A stretch of DNA of 64,000 nt. Origin: Aurifilum marmelostoma (taxonomy: Eukaryota > Ascomycota > Sordariomycetes > Diaporthales > Cryphonectriaceae). The stretch spans positions 1,477,001 to 1,541,000 of the forward strand of contig JAMXSV010000004.1 of assembly GCA_027559495.1 (NCBI GenBank). The letters run 5' to 3'. The notes under the pieces were generated by a model, which did not search any database, was not told the DNA's origin, and saw only the letters and a program-made list of their open reading frames with translations. The translations under genes were made by a program, and so were the position numbers. Below, piece after piece: positions 21,375-34,700 of this stretch (within the stretch, counting starts at the first letter, position 1; every line of letters begins with the position of its first letter).

Positions 21375-23355
21375 CACGGCTTTGCTGGTGTTGCCCCCAC
21401 TGAAGAGGCGGGTAAGGACAACAATGGCAGTGCGATTAGAAAAGGAAGAAGGCCAGTATTCACAGAGGCGTGCCTTGAGAAGAAGCAGAGGGGAGAAGTG
21501 CTGCCAACAACAAGGCGCCAATCACAGAAAAAAAAAAAAAAACGAGGGGGAGAGCCTCATCCATTTAAGACGGGCCGATGCGAAGGAGGTCCGGGTGGAG
21601 AGGCAGGCATGCACGCAGGCGGTTTGCGCTCGGCAGACCGACGACGAGAACAGGGCCATAAGCGCCAAGATGTGGTACTTGACGGCTTCCCGTATCTGCA
21701 AGAGTGGCTAGAGGGGGCGGATTGTGGTGCAGGGAGCCATTCTGCGCGCAGGACCGTTACAGTGCATCTTTGGTTTCTGCTTGTCTGTTGGTGCTGATTG
21801 CGGTGGTCGTCCGGCCCCGATGGGGGTTGGCTTCCCATGTTACCTGCATTGTGGACCCAGAAGGGATAAAAGGAGAGGGCAAAAAAAAACGAAAAGGGAT
21901 ATCCCATCCTTATCCACATACTCTGAAAACCTGGTTGCTGCATACCTAGTCATGGCCATGTTGGGCTGATCTGAGCCATCACATTTCGCACACCTCTTCT
22001 CTTTACCGCCCCCCCCCCGCCCCCCAAAACGAGTCGGACGAGAATCTGCAGTACAGTACTCAAGCACTACATGCGCTAAGCTGACCAGGTGCGTGAAGAG
22101 GTCATCGTCTGGGCAGTGGCAGTGGGTGGTGCTGGAGTAGACGCTTCTGAAGTCGGTATTCGGAGTCGATCCCTCCATCCTGAGGGCACCACCTACCTGC
22201 TTTGCTGTTTGCCCGCTTTCTGCTGGTGGGATGAGAACGATATGAACAAGCAGCCCAAACTCTTCCTTTCCCGAGGTACCATGTACACATGGGATGTCAG
22301 CCCACCCGAATTTTCGTTTGGGCCAGGCTTTGTCAGACCTAGTTTCAATTTGTACAACTCATGATATGATAACAAGAAAACCTAAACCCTCAGAAGGCTG
22401 TCCCTGACCGAATTCTTCGAGTGCCTAGCTTTTGGCTTTGGACTCGAGCGTGTGTGTGAGAGAGAGAAAGAGACAGAGACATAGCAGCAGATCAGCTGAC
22501 TACTCGTGCAGGGGCCTGCACAAGGGAATCCCGTCGTGTGTCCGGGCGGCATCCCGCACGGTAACGGAGATTATCAAAGATATATATATAAAAGAAAAAA
22601 ACATGGCCAGAATTTGCCATGAAGGGTCCTAGGATGCGAATCCTTCGGCGTGGCACCTCGGCAGATAATCCCGCCCATACCATGCCAGAGGAAGATGGAG
22701 ATGGTGGAGGGATTACTCAATGCAGAACATGAATCGGCCCATGTTTGTGTTCACGCGTGTGGAGTTAGGATTTTAGACTGAGTAATCTGCATGCATATGA
22801 TCTATCGTCCTGTAGGGGGTCAAGAATGATAAGTGAACTGCTGATGACCACCGGGTGTCTGCCGTGCGCTGATTGGTGGCTGCGTCCGGGCCATTTAGTC
22901 TGTAGCATACTTAATGTCATGGGCGATCATGTAGCGGCGAGTCAGTCTCTTTCTGATTCTCTCATGCAGAGGTACTTGAACAAACTCATCATGCAGGACA
23001 AGATAGCCACGGTAGCTATGATTAGGTGTGTATTGCTTGTATTAGGTATTTGGCTCGTGAGTAGTCCACAGGAACTGCCTTTGAGGCTCGTATAAAAAAA
23101 CAACAACTGTAAAACAAATCGCTTAGGTCTTGAGCAGGTAGACGTAGAAAAAAAAAAAGTTACGCCGTCCCTCATACACAGCAGGCCGGCCTATCAGCCA
23201 TTCCGGTTTCGCAGCTTGGTGCTAGGTGATATCCAACTCTTCAGCAGCGACCAGGCAGCCCCGGCACTGTAGTGCATCTTGGTGTGCCGCCGCCGCCGCC
23301 GCCGTCGTCGTCCTGGTTCTATAAATCCACCATCAGCCTCGGGATCTGCTGCCGT
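21375..23355. other. Intergenic region
   Basis: Upstream region of the P450 and downstream region of the SUR7-like gene. It has A-runs near 21526-21542, a C-run near 22012-22018 and a CGC triplet run near 23287-23305. No gene supported. Confidence 0.5.
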
Positions 23356-24308
23356 CTAAGCATAGTCATCCTTGACGCGTCGAGAGCCGAGATCGTAAGA
23401 CCGCTGACTCCTGACGCTGCGATTTCGACGCCAGCGGCGGCTCGAGCCCCGATCCGAGCTGCGGGTGCCCAAAAAGAACAGCACCGTGGCGATAAGGAGT
23501 GCGGCCCACGCTCCCCAGCTAAATCCAAAGGCATATCGTCCAATCTCGGCGGATCTGTTGTCAGCCCGAAATGCATCCCGAGCCTTGACAAAAGTCGCAC
23601 TGGAGATTTGAATGTGTCAGCAGTGTGTTCCTTCAGTGAAAAAGGGCCCACGCTAGATAGAGTCCCAGAGACGGGATGAGAGGAGGGGATGAGAGGAGGG
23701 AAGAGGCAAAGAAACAGACATACGTCATCAGGGACACGGCAATGGTGTAGAAGAAGAGGGCAGTCAGGGACACGAGGCCGGAGACGGCTGAGCCCAGACG
23801 GCCACAGCAGGCGAGGAAGCCGGTGAAGAAGGCACAGACGGAGAAGAAGAGCGATATGAGGAAGAGGACCCAGCCGAAGCGCCACATGTAGAAGTAGTAG
23901 GTCGAGGTCGTGTTGGACCCATGGCTTCCGCCCAGCCCGCTCGGCACGCCGGATGCGTTGCTGTCCCAGGCATGACCAAAGGGCATCGCGGCCGTGGCCT
24001 TAGTGCAATCCTGGTTGCCCTCACCACAGATGTAGAAGTAGGTCCACTGCGAGATGCTCTTGGCGCCCGTGATGTCTGATGTATCCGCCTGGAGAAAGTA
24101 TGTCTTGTCCAGCGGGGTGGTGTGCTTCACACCAGAGAGAATGACGAAGAAGATCATCGTGATCGATCCGGCGAGGAAGACCAGGGCCACGAGGCCCAGC
24201 GACGGATCTGTGTCTGGGTATCAGCATCTCACGAGAGCCGAGGAGGAGAGAGGAGCATAGGAGGAGAGGTTTGTCGTGGTCATGAGGGTGTAACCTACGT
24301 CCAGCCAT
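23356..24308 (-). CDS. SUR7/PalI-family four-span plasma membrane protein
   Basis: Three exons: 24299-24308 (only 10 nt, ATG at 24308), 23724-24207 and 23356-23599. Intron 1 (91 nt) has GTAGGT, CTGAT and GACACAG; intron 2 (124 nt) has GTATGT, GCTGAC and CTCCAG. The spliced product is 245 residues. Features are TM1 (LVALVFLAGSITMIFFVIL), a long extracellular loop with YICGEG...DC cysteines and Asn-X-Ser/Thr sites, TM2 (WVLFLISLFFSVCAFFTGFL), TM3 (GLVSLTALFFYTIAVSLM), the loop FVKARDAFRA...IGRYAFGFSWGAW typical of the family, TM4 (AALLIATVLFFLGT) and a basic, Arg/Ser-rich cytosolic tail. SUR7 proteins mark eisosomes/MCC patches and affect wall and membrane organisation; PalI relatives act in pH sensing. 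Which of these applies is not decidable here. Confidence 0.85.
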
Positions 24309-27172
24309 GATGTCTCGAAGGCGAGGTTTTTTTCTCTAGAATTCGCTCACTGCATTCAAGATTCTTCGTCGTCGCGCTGAGTCTGGTCAGTCTTCCGAGA
24401 ACAGCCACGGGGAGGATGGAAAGAAAGAGAGAGAACTGGTGAGGAGCTTATTCAAGAGTCGTGGGTAGGACGAAGAAGAGGAGAAGGAGGAGGAGACGGG
24501 GGCTCATTTAGCATACTCTCCATGCGGTTCCCAGAATAAAAAGAGGGAATTTTTGTCTCTGATGCTCGACGGTTCGGGTCAAGAGTAGGCGGTATGTCTC
24601 ACCGCTCAGGCGGCCGGGCTGGACTAGGCGACGGGCAGAAGGGCGAAGCGAACGATCCGAAGAAAGAGAAAAACGAACCGCACGGGGCTGGGAGCGGTCG
24701 GGCGTTTGCCGCACAGAACTGATCTGGAGGTGATAATGCCGAGCTGCTCGTCGTGATGAGGGGGGAGGTTTATGGGTTGTTTACATAGGTCAACCGATTT
24801 GGCGCAGGAGGATGGTGGTGTATCGAGGCAGGGTTCCGCACATGCTGCGAAGTGTGGTAGGGGAAAACGGTAAAATAATTGATTCAAGGAGGGGTTCAAG
24901 CCAACTTTTCAAGCACCCTGGTCACAGAGAGGCTGTCTGCATCCGAGAGAAAGTGCTCGTGATCGTAAGGAGGAAAAAACACCGGACGGCTTCCATTTCC
25001 TTGAATGACGACAGTGGAAACTTGGTTCACATGGCCCCAGAGCCCACACTGCCCGGCTGCTAGACTGCCCCAGGCATAGCGCTGTTGAGGCACTAGTATA
25101 CATGCGCCTGTGCAGCACACAGTATAGCAGCAAGCAGGAGCAGCAAGCAGCCGAACCAGCCCCAACGGCGGGAGCGAGCAAAGTTTAAGATGCTTAGCCC
25201 CCTGTAAGGAACCTGACAGGTTGACGTCATGGAAGAGGAGGGGGGCCCGCCGTCTACATAGTGCACCTCTGCTGCTGTTGCATCGATGCACAGTTGCCTA
25301 CCCTACTAACGTAAGTAGAACACTAAATTCTCTGCTCCCCAGAGGAGATGGTACTGTTGTTCTAACTTGTGTACTAACTAAGTGTCTGCTTGGCTGTAAC
25401 TAGACAAGTACAATGATGATCACACTGCAGACGAGAAAGAGGTCGACAGAACAAATAGACAGAGAAGAAAAAGGGCCTACAGAATCGTCAACACCTCTCG
25501 GAAACTTCGGATCAAGGGAAACTGGGTCACTTATGAAACCACCACCTACCAATACTGATAGCATGCTACTCGTGATAGCACAGCTACACAGAAAGGAAAA
25601 GGATAAGAAGCCAAGAAAAGATCAAAAAAAAAAAAAAAAAAGTCGTGGTCGACTCGATCTTTCTCTCCATCGTCTACTGAGTTATACTTACCATTGACCC
25701 GAGCTGAGCTGCCATAACACCGACGCCATAACCTGCTACCGAGTACAAGCTGATCCTATCGCCATCGTGCAATAGACGATCTGGGGAGAATTAATCCAGA
25801 TAGCCACTCCTGTATTGTGCAGACTATGCAAAGAGCAGTACAGTAGTCGTACCACACTGTCCCACCGCGGACAAGCCTGGATCAAATCAATTGTGCACCG
25901 TACCGTTCCCAGGGGCTCTGGGGCCTTGAGTCCCGCCTAGCCTCCGCTCACCACCCCCACCCAGCGGGGCTTGAGTACTCGAAATCGCGGGCAGGGCTTT
26001 TGGCTATGGGCCACAGGAGTTCAGAGAATGGAAAAACTTTTGGAAAGAGAGGGGGGAAATGGAGAGAAAGATGAATCTTTTGAACAAATCCTTTCGGCCT
26101 TAGCCAGAGACTGATATGACTTCTCACACCCATCCCCGGTCAAGGAGTTGTTGGCTGGCAGTGGCTGGCTACCTATGTTCAAGTCTCGTAGTCTCGAGGA
26201 TTGTCCTGGACAAACATCCCTTGCTTCCCACCTCGGCGAACCTCTTCCTCATCTTCCCCGGGCAGAGTGTGCCATCCATATCAGGACGATTCACTATTCG
26301 GGCATACCGTCACCCGCATTAAGTCATGCTTATCAACATGGGCTCCAATATGTTATGAGGAGAGATATCATTGATGTGCAGCCAGGACTGGGACACTGTT
26401 GATCGTCGGCTTTCCACGAGACAACAATTTCAGCTCTCGGTCCACCAAAGACTATCTCCGGGATGTCAGCACCACGAGAATGAGGAATTCGAGCATCTGA
26501 ACAAGCATTGATTAACAGACCCGGGATAGAGGAGGTCAGGCAGGGTGTTGCAGACGCTGCTGCGAACACCTGTTCTTCATATATGCATGCACTTTAGCCA
26601 TCCCATTCTCGGGACGGAGCGCGGCTGGGAATGTTTCATGGCGCGGCGAGTTGAGACTGGCACATGAGACGATTTCGCCCCATTCAAACCCTTCCCCTCT
26701 ATGTAGTATTCAGCCTTCCCGACCAAGACCATTGACTGTAGTCAAATATCAAGAATGGACTACGGCCAGAGGTGGTCTCTGTTTCAAGCGGAAGCTGGCG
26801 ACGCGCACAGGCAAGGGAGGCGCCCATCCCCTTCCCCTTGCTACCATCTGGGCGCCCTGGGGAATGTTGCCGTCCGTACGAATACATCCCTTTGCCGGGA
26901 AATCTTGCGTGTCTTTCTCGCGTACAAAATACCAACGGCCGTGTGGCTTGATTATGACAAGCCCAGGTAGGTTTTTCGATCCTTGCCTGACTCTTCTCTG
27001 CGACTCGAAAGCCATAACTACCATGTGCCCCTTCTCGCAGTGATCCTGAGGATCCTTATTCCTACAACTGTGAAAGAAAGAGACCATCTAGAAGATAGAG
27101 TGCGGACAAAAAGAAAAGACAGAGAAAAAAAAAAAAGAACAAGGGACGAACCGCCGCGAAACACCAAGAACA
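24309..27172. other. Intergenic region between divergent genes
   Basis: AG-rich leader of the SUR7-like gene on the left, then no supported gene. Well-formed intron signals lie at 25311-25403 but the flanks have no coding character (see findings). Poly-A tracts occur near 25624-25640 and 27125-27136. Confidence 0.5.
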
Positions 27173-27608
27173 ATGGCTAACCAGCGCCAGTCCGGGTTGT
27201 GGGTGTTTTTCATCCTCCTCGCCATCGCGCTGCTCTGCGCCGTCACCAGCCACCGGCGGCTCCTCCCCCTTCCCCGAACCCGACGAGAACCTCGATGGGG
27301 TCCGCGTTGCGTCCCACGCCTACACCCACGACTCCTACGACGACGGCGAGCCTTATGTCCCAGCCGACAAGGCCGCCGCAAAGGTCCACAATGCCGATGT
27401 GCCTAACAAGGCCGACAAGCCTGACAAACCCGACGGCGGGAGTGGAGGAGCCGATGAGAAGAAGAAGGACAACAGCAAGGGACAGGAGGGCTACGAGGGT
27501 GACCAGGAAGAGTCCCTGCTAACCAGCGCGTCTGCCAACATCGGGACGAGCCTGTCGAGGATCCGTGCTGCGATGATGAAGGCTCATGTGCAGATCCTGG
27601 AGGATTAA
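27173..27608 (+). pseudogene. Small membrane-anchored or secreted hydrophilic protein, reading frame apparently broken
   Basis: ATG at 27173 has a good context (GAACAATGG) and begins MANQRQSGLWVFFILLAIAL, a signal peptide or anchor. After about residue 26, near 27251-27260, this frame turns into an Arg-rich composition shadow. The adjacent frame is open with a coherent hydrophilic sequence to the stop at 27606-27608 (PFPEPDENLDG, then DDGEPYVPADKAAAKVHNAD, Lys/Asp/Gly-rich repeats, and an amphipathic C-terminus SRIRAAMMKAHVQILED). No intron with plausible length and signals joins the two frames, so a one-base indel is the simplest explanation. It could be real decay or a sequence error. No family recognised. 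If the frames are one gene, the product would be about 145 residues. Confidence 0.45.
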
Positions 27609-30600
27609 ATCCAGGCGTATGCCCTGTGACAAGGCACGGATTGTGTCAAGGTAAGCACCATCGTCTTCTGCGGGCTCGGAATGATTTCCTTATACGTGCA
27701 GAGCAAGAGCTGATGACTGGCCCACATGCGTTGCAGGAACGAAGGCACATATGAGGTTTCAAACAATGAGGATCCGCATCAAGAGCTTCATACCTTCTCA
27801 GGTACACTCTAGATGCACTGATTTGAAAGCATGTGTATGAAGGTGTTATCATATAACGTCCGAGTGGTTCAGTCCAGCGTAGAGTGTACGGCCGGGTCGG
27901 AACTCGAAAGGGGCAGATCAAGGTATGGGGAAGAAGATGGACAAGGACCTTCATAAAAGGCCGCATCGATCCAAGCCTGGGATTAATCAGGTTGCAAACA
28001 CGCCTGTCAGATATATTCTGTTCACTCCTTATACGACTTACCTCACCTTCCATACAAGTCTCTTGCCAAACGTCTTACTCCTCTTGTGTGTGCCATTAGA
28101 TGGGCCCAAAGATAGAGCCCGCAGCCCGCCAGCACAACACAAGAGACACACTGGTCCCTCTTTGGGAAGTCCGCCTGAGCACGATTCGAAACCCCTGACG
28201 CAGGCCATTGTGATCAAGGGTACGCACGAGAGTCGGCGCGGTGTTGTCATGTGACCAGACTGAGAGCAATCACCTAATGTTCCTACCGAAAGAGACCTTG
28301 CTCATGGCAATCCAATCACGATTCACCATCTTTATGCCCTCCCCAAAACTCTTATATCATAATCAAGAGCTTACGGGGCGGCCAAAGTGACACTGAGGAG
28401 TGTGTTCTGTAACAAGACCCCCTTCACTTGGTGCCGACCCAAGACGGAACGATCAGACCAATTATCAGCAATGGCCATCTCCATCATGTATAAGATATGC
28501 ACTTTGAACTGATGGGAAGAATGTCACCAGTACTTTGTCGGCACGATGGTCGTCCAGGCCCCCACAGGGCTCCAGCTGGAAGACCACTTCAGCCTGCCAG
28601 CCACCGAACACTTCAGCTTCTGGCCATCGCTTGGCCGAAAACAAACCACGAAAACCAAAGGACGAAAATTCGTCCCCCACCTTTTCGCCTTGCGATGGGC
28701 CCGTTGTCCGAAGCCTTACTGTTGTTGCATTTGGGCTCCGAACCGAACGGGGCAAACGTCAATAGTCCCATGCAATATGCAGGTCTTGGATCCTCTCTGA
28801 GCCTGGGTATTTCTCGGTGGCTCAGCTATGCTGCTGCCTCTTGGGGCATGGGCAAGGCGTCTAGATGCAGATGTTTGGATGCACCATAGTGAAGGTGGCT
28901 GGGTATACAAATATGTGGTGGGGCCATTTGGCGATGGAGAAGAATAACAGTCGCCAAGTGCTCGAAATGACTGGCTATGCCTCTTATTCTTCTTAACCCC
29001 CACAGTTGGGCTCTTGTCCGGATCTGACATTGAACCTTTTTAGGTCAAGCTTGATGCCTTATATGCAGAGACAGCTCCAGACATTTCTGTGCCTCCGAGC
29101 AATGGCGAGGTCTAGACTGTAGTAGCCCCAAGCTGCTGACGTGTCTCTGCGACAAGGGGTTTTCATAAACTTGTTGTCAGCCTCCGAGGAAATGTAACAT
29201 GTATTGACATGATGGCACATACAAAGATAGAGGTCATTCAATCAAGTCAATTATGTTGAGGAAATTAATTATATATATTTTAGGCTTTGACATAAGCTTG
29301 TTAAGCCTGATAATTCTTTAGCTCTATCAGAATCAGGACAATAAATTTAGAGGGGCATAATAGTTATGTTGAAGCGCATCTCAGCAATGCATAGCAGAAC
29401 AAGAGGGCCTCAAAGTTTCATTATCCTGTCGTAAGATTGAGGTATATCCTGTATACAGACTCGCGCCCGTGGATCAACACACAGACCAGGCTCTGTGATA
29501 TTTACTCGGCTAGGCATGTTATCGGGTCACACTTCGGCCCCCTTTATTAGTGTCAGCCTGCGCGCGTCTCAATTTCTTGACTGTCTCAGCTTGCTTTATG
29601 TTGGTGTTCGGGGTCCTTCCCACAGATAAAATCGCCCCCCCCCCCCGGCCTGCTTGCAGATGCCCTCTTCGTGATGCCAAGCCCGCATATTCAGATGACC
29701 ATCATCAACATGACTGCCAATTTCATCGCTTGTCTGATACACGTGGGTAGCCTACGTACCTCAAAAATATCTGGGGTTCCCAGGTCAGGGCGCTTTGCAG
29801 CAAATGCTTGCGGAATTGCCTCTTGAGCAGGTCGAGGTTAGTAAGCCCAGCCTGGCAGCCCTGGGACTAATTAGCAGATAAGCTTAAGGGGTTTGGGCTC
29901 GATTCTGTTGTGCAGATCACGTGCTGAGGAAGGGGAATGGGAGTGCTGTACGGCTCCCTCTTCACGTAGCCTGGTTGGCTCATCTTCCTTATTGTGTGTC
30001 TGCCTCTTCCTGCTTCTTGGCCTTGTCCTGTTCAGCCTTATGAGGGAGCCACCATTGCTAGCCAGAGGTCATTGAACTAGTGGAGGATGAGGGCCGATTG
30101 TGTCCTCATGCTAACAGCAACAGGTGTTGTTATACGCGAGAAATCACAAGCCGTCTTGCCTGCCTAAAACCTATCGCAAGCACTCGCAAGTTCCGTGAGG
30201 CGGGCTGCTCAAGCTCGGCGTTGATATGCATTTAGTATTTCTTAGGAATACCCTGCTTCTTGTGCCTTCTTGTGTGCACGCACGAAGTGATCTCAGCCGC
30301 AGCCGAGAGCGCTGAGCTCATAGGCAAAGTGTTCCTCGGAAATTTATGTGCTTGGGAGAACGCCTTCGACAATGTCCAACCTCTGCTCTAGTCAGACTAA
30401 ATAGTCAGGGGTCGAAAACGACACTTCTGCTTTTGTCCTACTACTAAGGAAAAGTCTCCTTGATTATTGAGTAGTGAGTCGAACATGCTCGTTCTCGGGC
30501 AGGTGAGATCTACAGGTAGATTCGTTGCCTTTCGCCCGAACTTCGTGACCCTAACTTTGACACCCTTGCTGAGGTGCCTGTCTCAGCTGATGGGGCTGCA

Positions 30601-31689
30601 CCAATCCTCGTATTCTTCGATGTCAAGGAATGATGCAAGTACACTATGAATGCCTTTGCTACACTATGTATCGGTACATCCAAACTCTTTTTAGAGAGTT
30701 TCACCGAGCCAAAAGGGATGAAAATTGCCTCGCACAGTCACAATGTCTCATTCGCGTCTTGAGGCTGCCCATATAGCGCGCGTACAATGAGGCTGAGCTA
30801 TGGATATGACGCGTTTGCGACCCCAGTGGCCAGAATGTGCTGTCAGATTCCAGGCACACTCATCGGGTCACCATGGGTCACTGTATAGTCTCTCTGCGAT
30901 GTCTGCAAGGTTTGGCCTCATCAGCCCACTAATTTGACAGATATGGTCAATAGCTTCACAGGCTAGGTTTTCGATCGCCTTGAAACGTTCTACATGAGGT
31001 TCGAGGAAGTTTGACAGTGCCCAGCCCCTATTTTGCTCTTTCCGCATTTGCATGGGAACTTCGTAGAGCATAACTACATGGCATCATTGGCATGTCTAGC
31101 CAGTACTTTTTTAGGGGTTGTTTGTTGGGATCTCGTTGGTTCGGGACCATAGTAAGCTGCAGATAAAACAGTGAGTAAGGGGAGATTTGAAGAAAAGAGA
31201 GCTTGAAGTAGAAGTCAAAGGCGTTTTCAGAGCTCAAGAATCTTGGGCGGTTTGACTGTAGTAGGGTTGCTCAGACCGGCAACACCTGAGTTTACATTGG
31301 GGATCTGCTGCCCAATTATACCTCTCTGCCCAATGTAGGTCTATATTATGACGGGACCACTGTTTTCTATGTCATAAGGGCTTCAACAGAGTTCTCAAAG
31401 CTAAGAAATTTTATTCTTTCGAGTTCGAACACTCAGGAACTAATCACTGCAAATGCAATATTTAATTATAATCCAAGTAACTACAAGGCAGTTCTTGTTT
31501 AACATCAGTCAGTATCAGCCTCTCAATTACTGTTCCACACAAGCAATAATGAGAGAGACTTGAGAATGAATGCTAAAAGTGTTAATCACTTCTCCACAAA
31601 GGAATAATCATGAGGAAATGATCATGAGTTGCTAGCTGGGGATCTGTAATGTGGGTCATAAGCTGCTCAATTTTCCTTTGAAAAAAAAT
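27609..31689. other. Gene-poor stretch
   Basis: About 4 kb without a supported gene. AT-rich patches occur near 29240-29350. A minus-strand frame at 30868-31071 has a kinase-tail-like sequence (see findings). A C-run lies at about 29636-29646. Confidence 0.5.
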
Positions 31690-31796
31690 GTCCGTGTAGC
31701 GCAGTGGTTAGCGCGTCGCTCTTATACACCCAGCCGATGGGGTTGTGAGTATGATTCTTCATGCGAAGGTCACAAGTTCGATCCTTGTCTCGGACA
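31690..31796 (+). tRNA. tRNA-Ile (anticodon UAU) with a 34-nt intron
   Basis: The cloverleaf is complete after removing 31727-31760: acceptor GTCCGTG with CTCGGAC, D-stem GCGC/GCGC around AGTGGTTA, anticodon TAT at 31723-31725 in loop CTTATA, variable loop AGGTC, T-arm ACAAG-TTCGATC-CTTGT and discriminator A. The intron is at the canonical place, one base 3' of the anticodon. A T-rich Pol III stop (TTTATTTTTT) follows at about 31799-31808. Acceptor pair 6-67 is T-T; I recall the same non-pair in yeast tRNA-Ile(UAU). Pair 31-39 is also T-T. Mature length is 73 nt before CCA addition. Confidence 0.88.
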
Positions 31797-34700
31797 CATT
31801 TATTTTTTACAGTTTACAATTTGATGTTCATGCTATGGAAGTTGTTGATTGAATTCAAGTTTTGTGTCTCTGCTTTTATTTTTATCAACCATGCTAGGTT
31901 TGTTGCATCATGGCCAATCAATCACTTTGCAAACATGCTGTAGTTCCTCACATGACTTGTTTGTGGAAAACTTGGTTGCTTTGTATCTTTCACTCTTGTT
32001 TGTCTCCTTCAGATGTCCTGATTTGTGATGCTCAAATAGTACTCACTTGGTTGCACTTCATGAATGGACAAGGATCCATAATCGCTACTTAGGCAAGGGC
32101 TCTGTCAACCCAGGCTCACTGATGGATGTAGAGTAAAACAATGACAGAAGAAGGGGAAACAAGGCCAATAAGCAAGGAGAGGAGGGTGGAAAGCCTATTT
32201 AAGACATGTTCAGGGTGCTCAAAAACCCAAAAGCAGACACCAAGAAGTCGTAATGTTTCCTTGTCTGAGGAACAAATCAAATGGTGGACGGTGTTACACT
32301 ACTCAGGTGCACTCAGGGCCCGTATGGCCTCAGGCGCACCACAGCACTACGTCCACTGGACTAATGTGCCTGAAGCGGCGGGGGTTCGGGCTGAGGTTGT
32401 GACTTTGCGCCTGTTCATCATACTCAAGCTCCTTTTTTCCTCCCGACCACCCCCCCCCCTCTTGTTGCCCAATTTTCTTTTTCCTCTTTAGCCCACTCTC
32501 CTTCCTCCCTCTTACTATTGTGCACGTCAGTAAGCGTCAACCTTGATCCTGCTGATATGCCTGATCAATTACGCTGTAGAATACCATGAACCCTGATGTT
32601 CTAATGTGGTGTTGAACACTAGCCAGCCTCCAGCTGATCACAGATAGGAGGGCGGTCATTAGCAGCAGCATCGGAGAGGTTCTAGGAACCATTACTCAAA
32701 CGGTTGGTTCTCCATAAAATTACGAACATACAGCCTGTTTTGCATTCGTGCCGGCTGAAAACACCGTTCTGGGACTCTTCCTTGATCCAATGAATGTCTT
32801 GTCTTGTCTATTTGAGGACAGGGCATCCATCCAGATCTGATGCCTCTGAGGTGCAATATGGGGGAATGCAACTCCATTCTGGCACATCCCGACCTCTACA
32901 AGGTACGAATTACAATGTGATCAATATTGCGAGAGTCTAGACCAATCTGAACAAGCAGCCTGACTTCGAGTTCCTCATATTGTGCACCCATCCTTGTACA
33001 GGTAAGATGGGAAGGTGGTAAGTACGAGTAACCGAGGAATATACGGTAAATCGCGCTGCGAGATAATTAGTACTTGTCTGTCGAAACACTGCAACCTAGG
33101 TATTTAGATGGCGGAGTTCAGAGTTATACAAACCATACGGCAACTTGTATTCTCATCGCGAGGAGTGACAGCTAATTGTCCTTCTGACCATTCATCGGCC
33201 TTCCTCATTTTCGCAGTGTCTATCGACACATCAATCATCTCTCCAACCTCTCAAATCTCCTTAGACATACTCCAAGATCACAATTAAGAATCAAGTTCAA
33301 TGATTTTCACAACAACATACTTTCTTCCTCTCGAACCTAAATGTCCGGGGTCAACATTGCTGGGTTTGGACCAATGGTCTTACACGGTCAGTCCCCACTG
33401 CGCTGCGCTAATCAACATTACCCATGGATGCAAGCTCATTATGCCTTGTCAGAGGCACGGTGAAGGAACCAGAGGTGAATCTATTATTTTTTCAGATTAG
33501 TTTTACGTGATCAAAGTAATATTGCATATCTGTGGTGAAGGCACTTGAGCTCAACACAGATGTCCATCGGAGAAGTTCAAATAGCTTTTTTACATTTCTC
33601 CCGGAGGGGGGGGGGGGGATAGTCTGAGAACCAAGAAGCAATTGTGCATGCCTGGATAGGTAAAAAGGGATAATGAAAAGTTCCCAAGGGTTGCTTTGTG
33701 GGAGCTGCAATGAAATCCAGAGGCCTCCGCACACTCTATTTCAGTGACTGTGTTCTGTATTCCGGTTGAGGTAGCTATCAAGTGCCGCGGGAAATCATGT
33801 GTGTATATGGCCCAGCTTGCTTCCTGATAAGCGGGAGAGAACAGGAACATTGAGTATATTCAGAAAAGAATTGGTGAACTAAACGTGGCACAGGCATTAC
33901 TGCAAGAGACAAATCATAAAATATCAAATCAATAGATCTTCGAGGCAGGACAGGGTCAAGACTAGGAAAAGAACAAATTCAATTCAACAACGTGTTTATA
34001 CTTTATCCTAGCGCTACGCCTCATCACGAGTTCAATATGTGATTAGCACGATGAAGAGTTTCAGGGCGAGGCATGAGAAAGGTTCAAGTACTTGTGGTCT
34101 TTTTGATGTGTTATATAGTAATGCTCAGACCTAGCCCCAAGCTGGGAGGTCAGCAGTTCAGGCAGCAGTCAAGTACTTAGAACTTGATTGATTACGGCCT
34201 TTGAAGGATTGATGTGCAAGGGCCAGTGAGTCACTGCCCTGGCCTATGCGATGGGGCTGGACGCCTGTCCTCACCTAGATAGCTTTATCCAGCCAGATGG
34301 CCTTCTTTCTATCGGTAGCGCTCTTTCCTATGCCTTCGGTTCACCATAGCTATAATGTCATGTATGGTATTCATTCTACTTTGGATATTGATTTGTTGAC
34401 GAGAAATAACCAGGCCACAGAATCAACAGAAGACTTGGGCGCTTACATGGCTTAATCATCATGACCGGTCGTCCATGCTTTGTACGATTGGGCTGGAGGA
34501 AACTGGACCTGCAACAGAAGTGGGGACATTAGCATCCTGCAGTCAGAATCTGGGTGCCAGTCCATTGGCTATTGGAGTGCTGTTGGCAGTTGTGCAATTA
34601 TGTTAGGCTGTAGCAAGGAGACTATTGATGCAATGGTACCTAACAACCACAAGCATGTGCCAGGTAAAATTGGCTTGTAAGCCAATGGACTTACTTTTTC

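Noticed and set aside
28180..28200. B-box-like sequence (GATTCGAAACC)
   Set aside because: No A box or cloverleaf can be formed upstream; not a tRNA.
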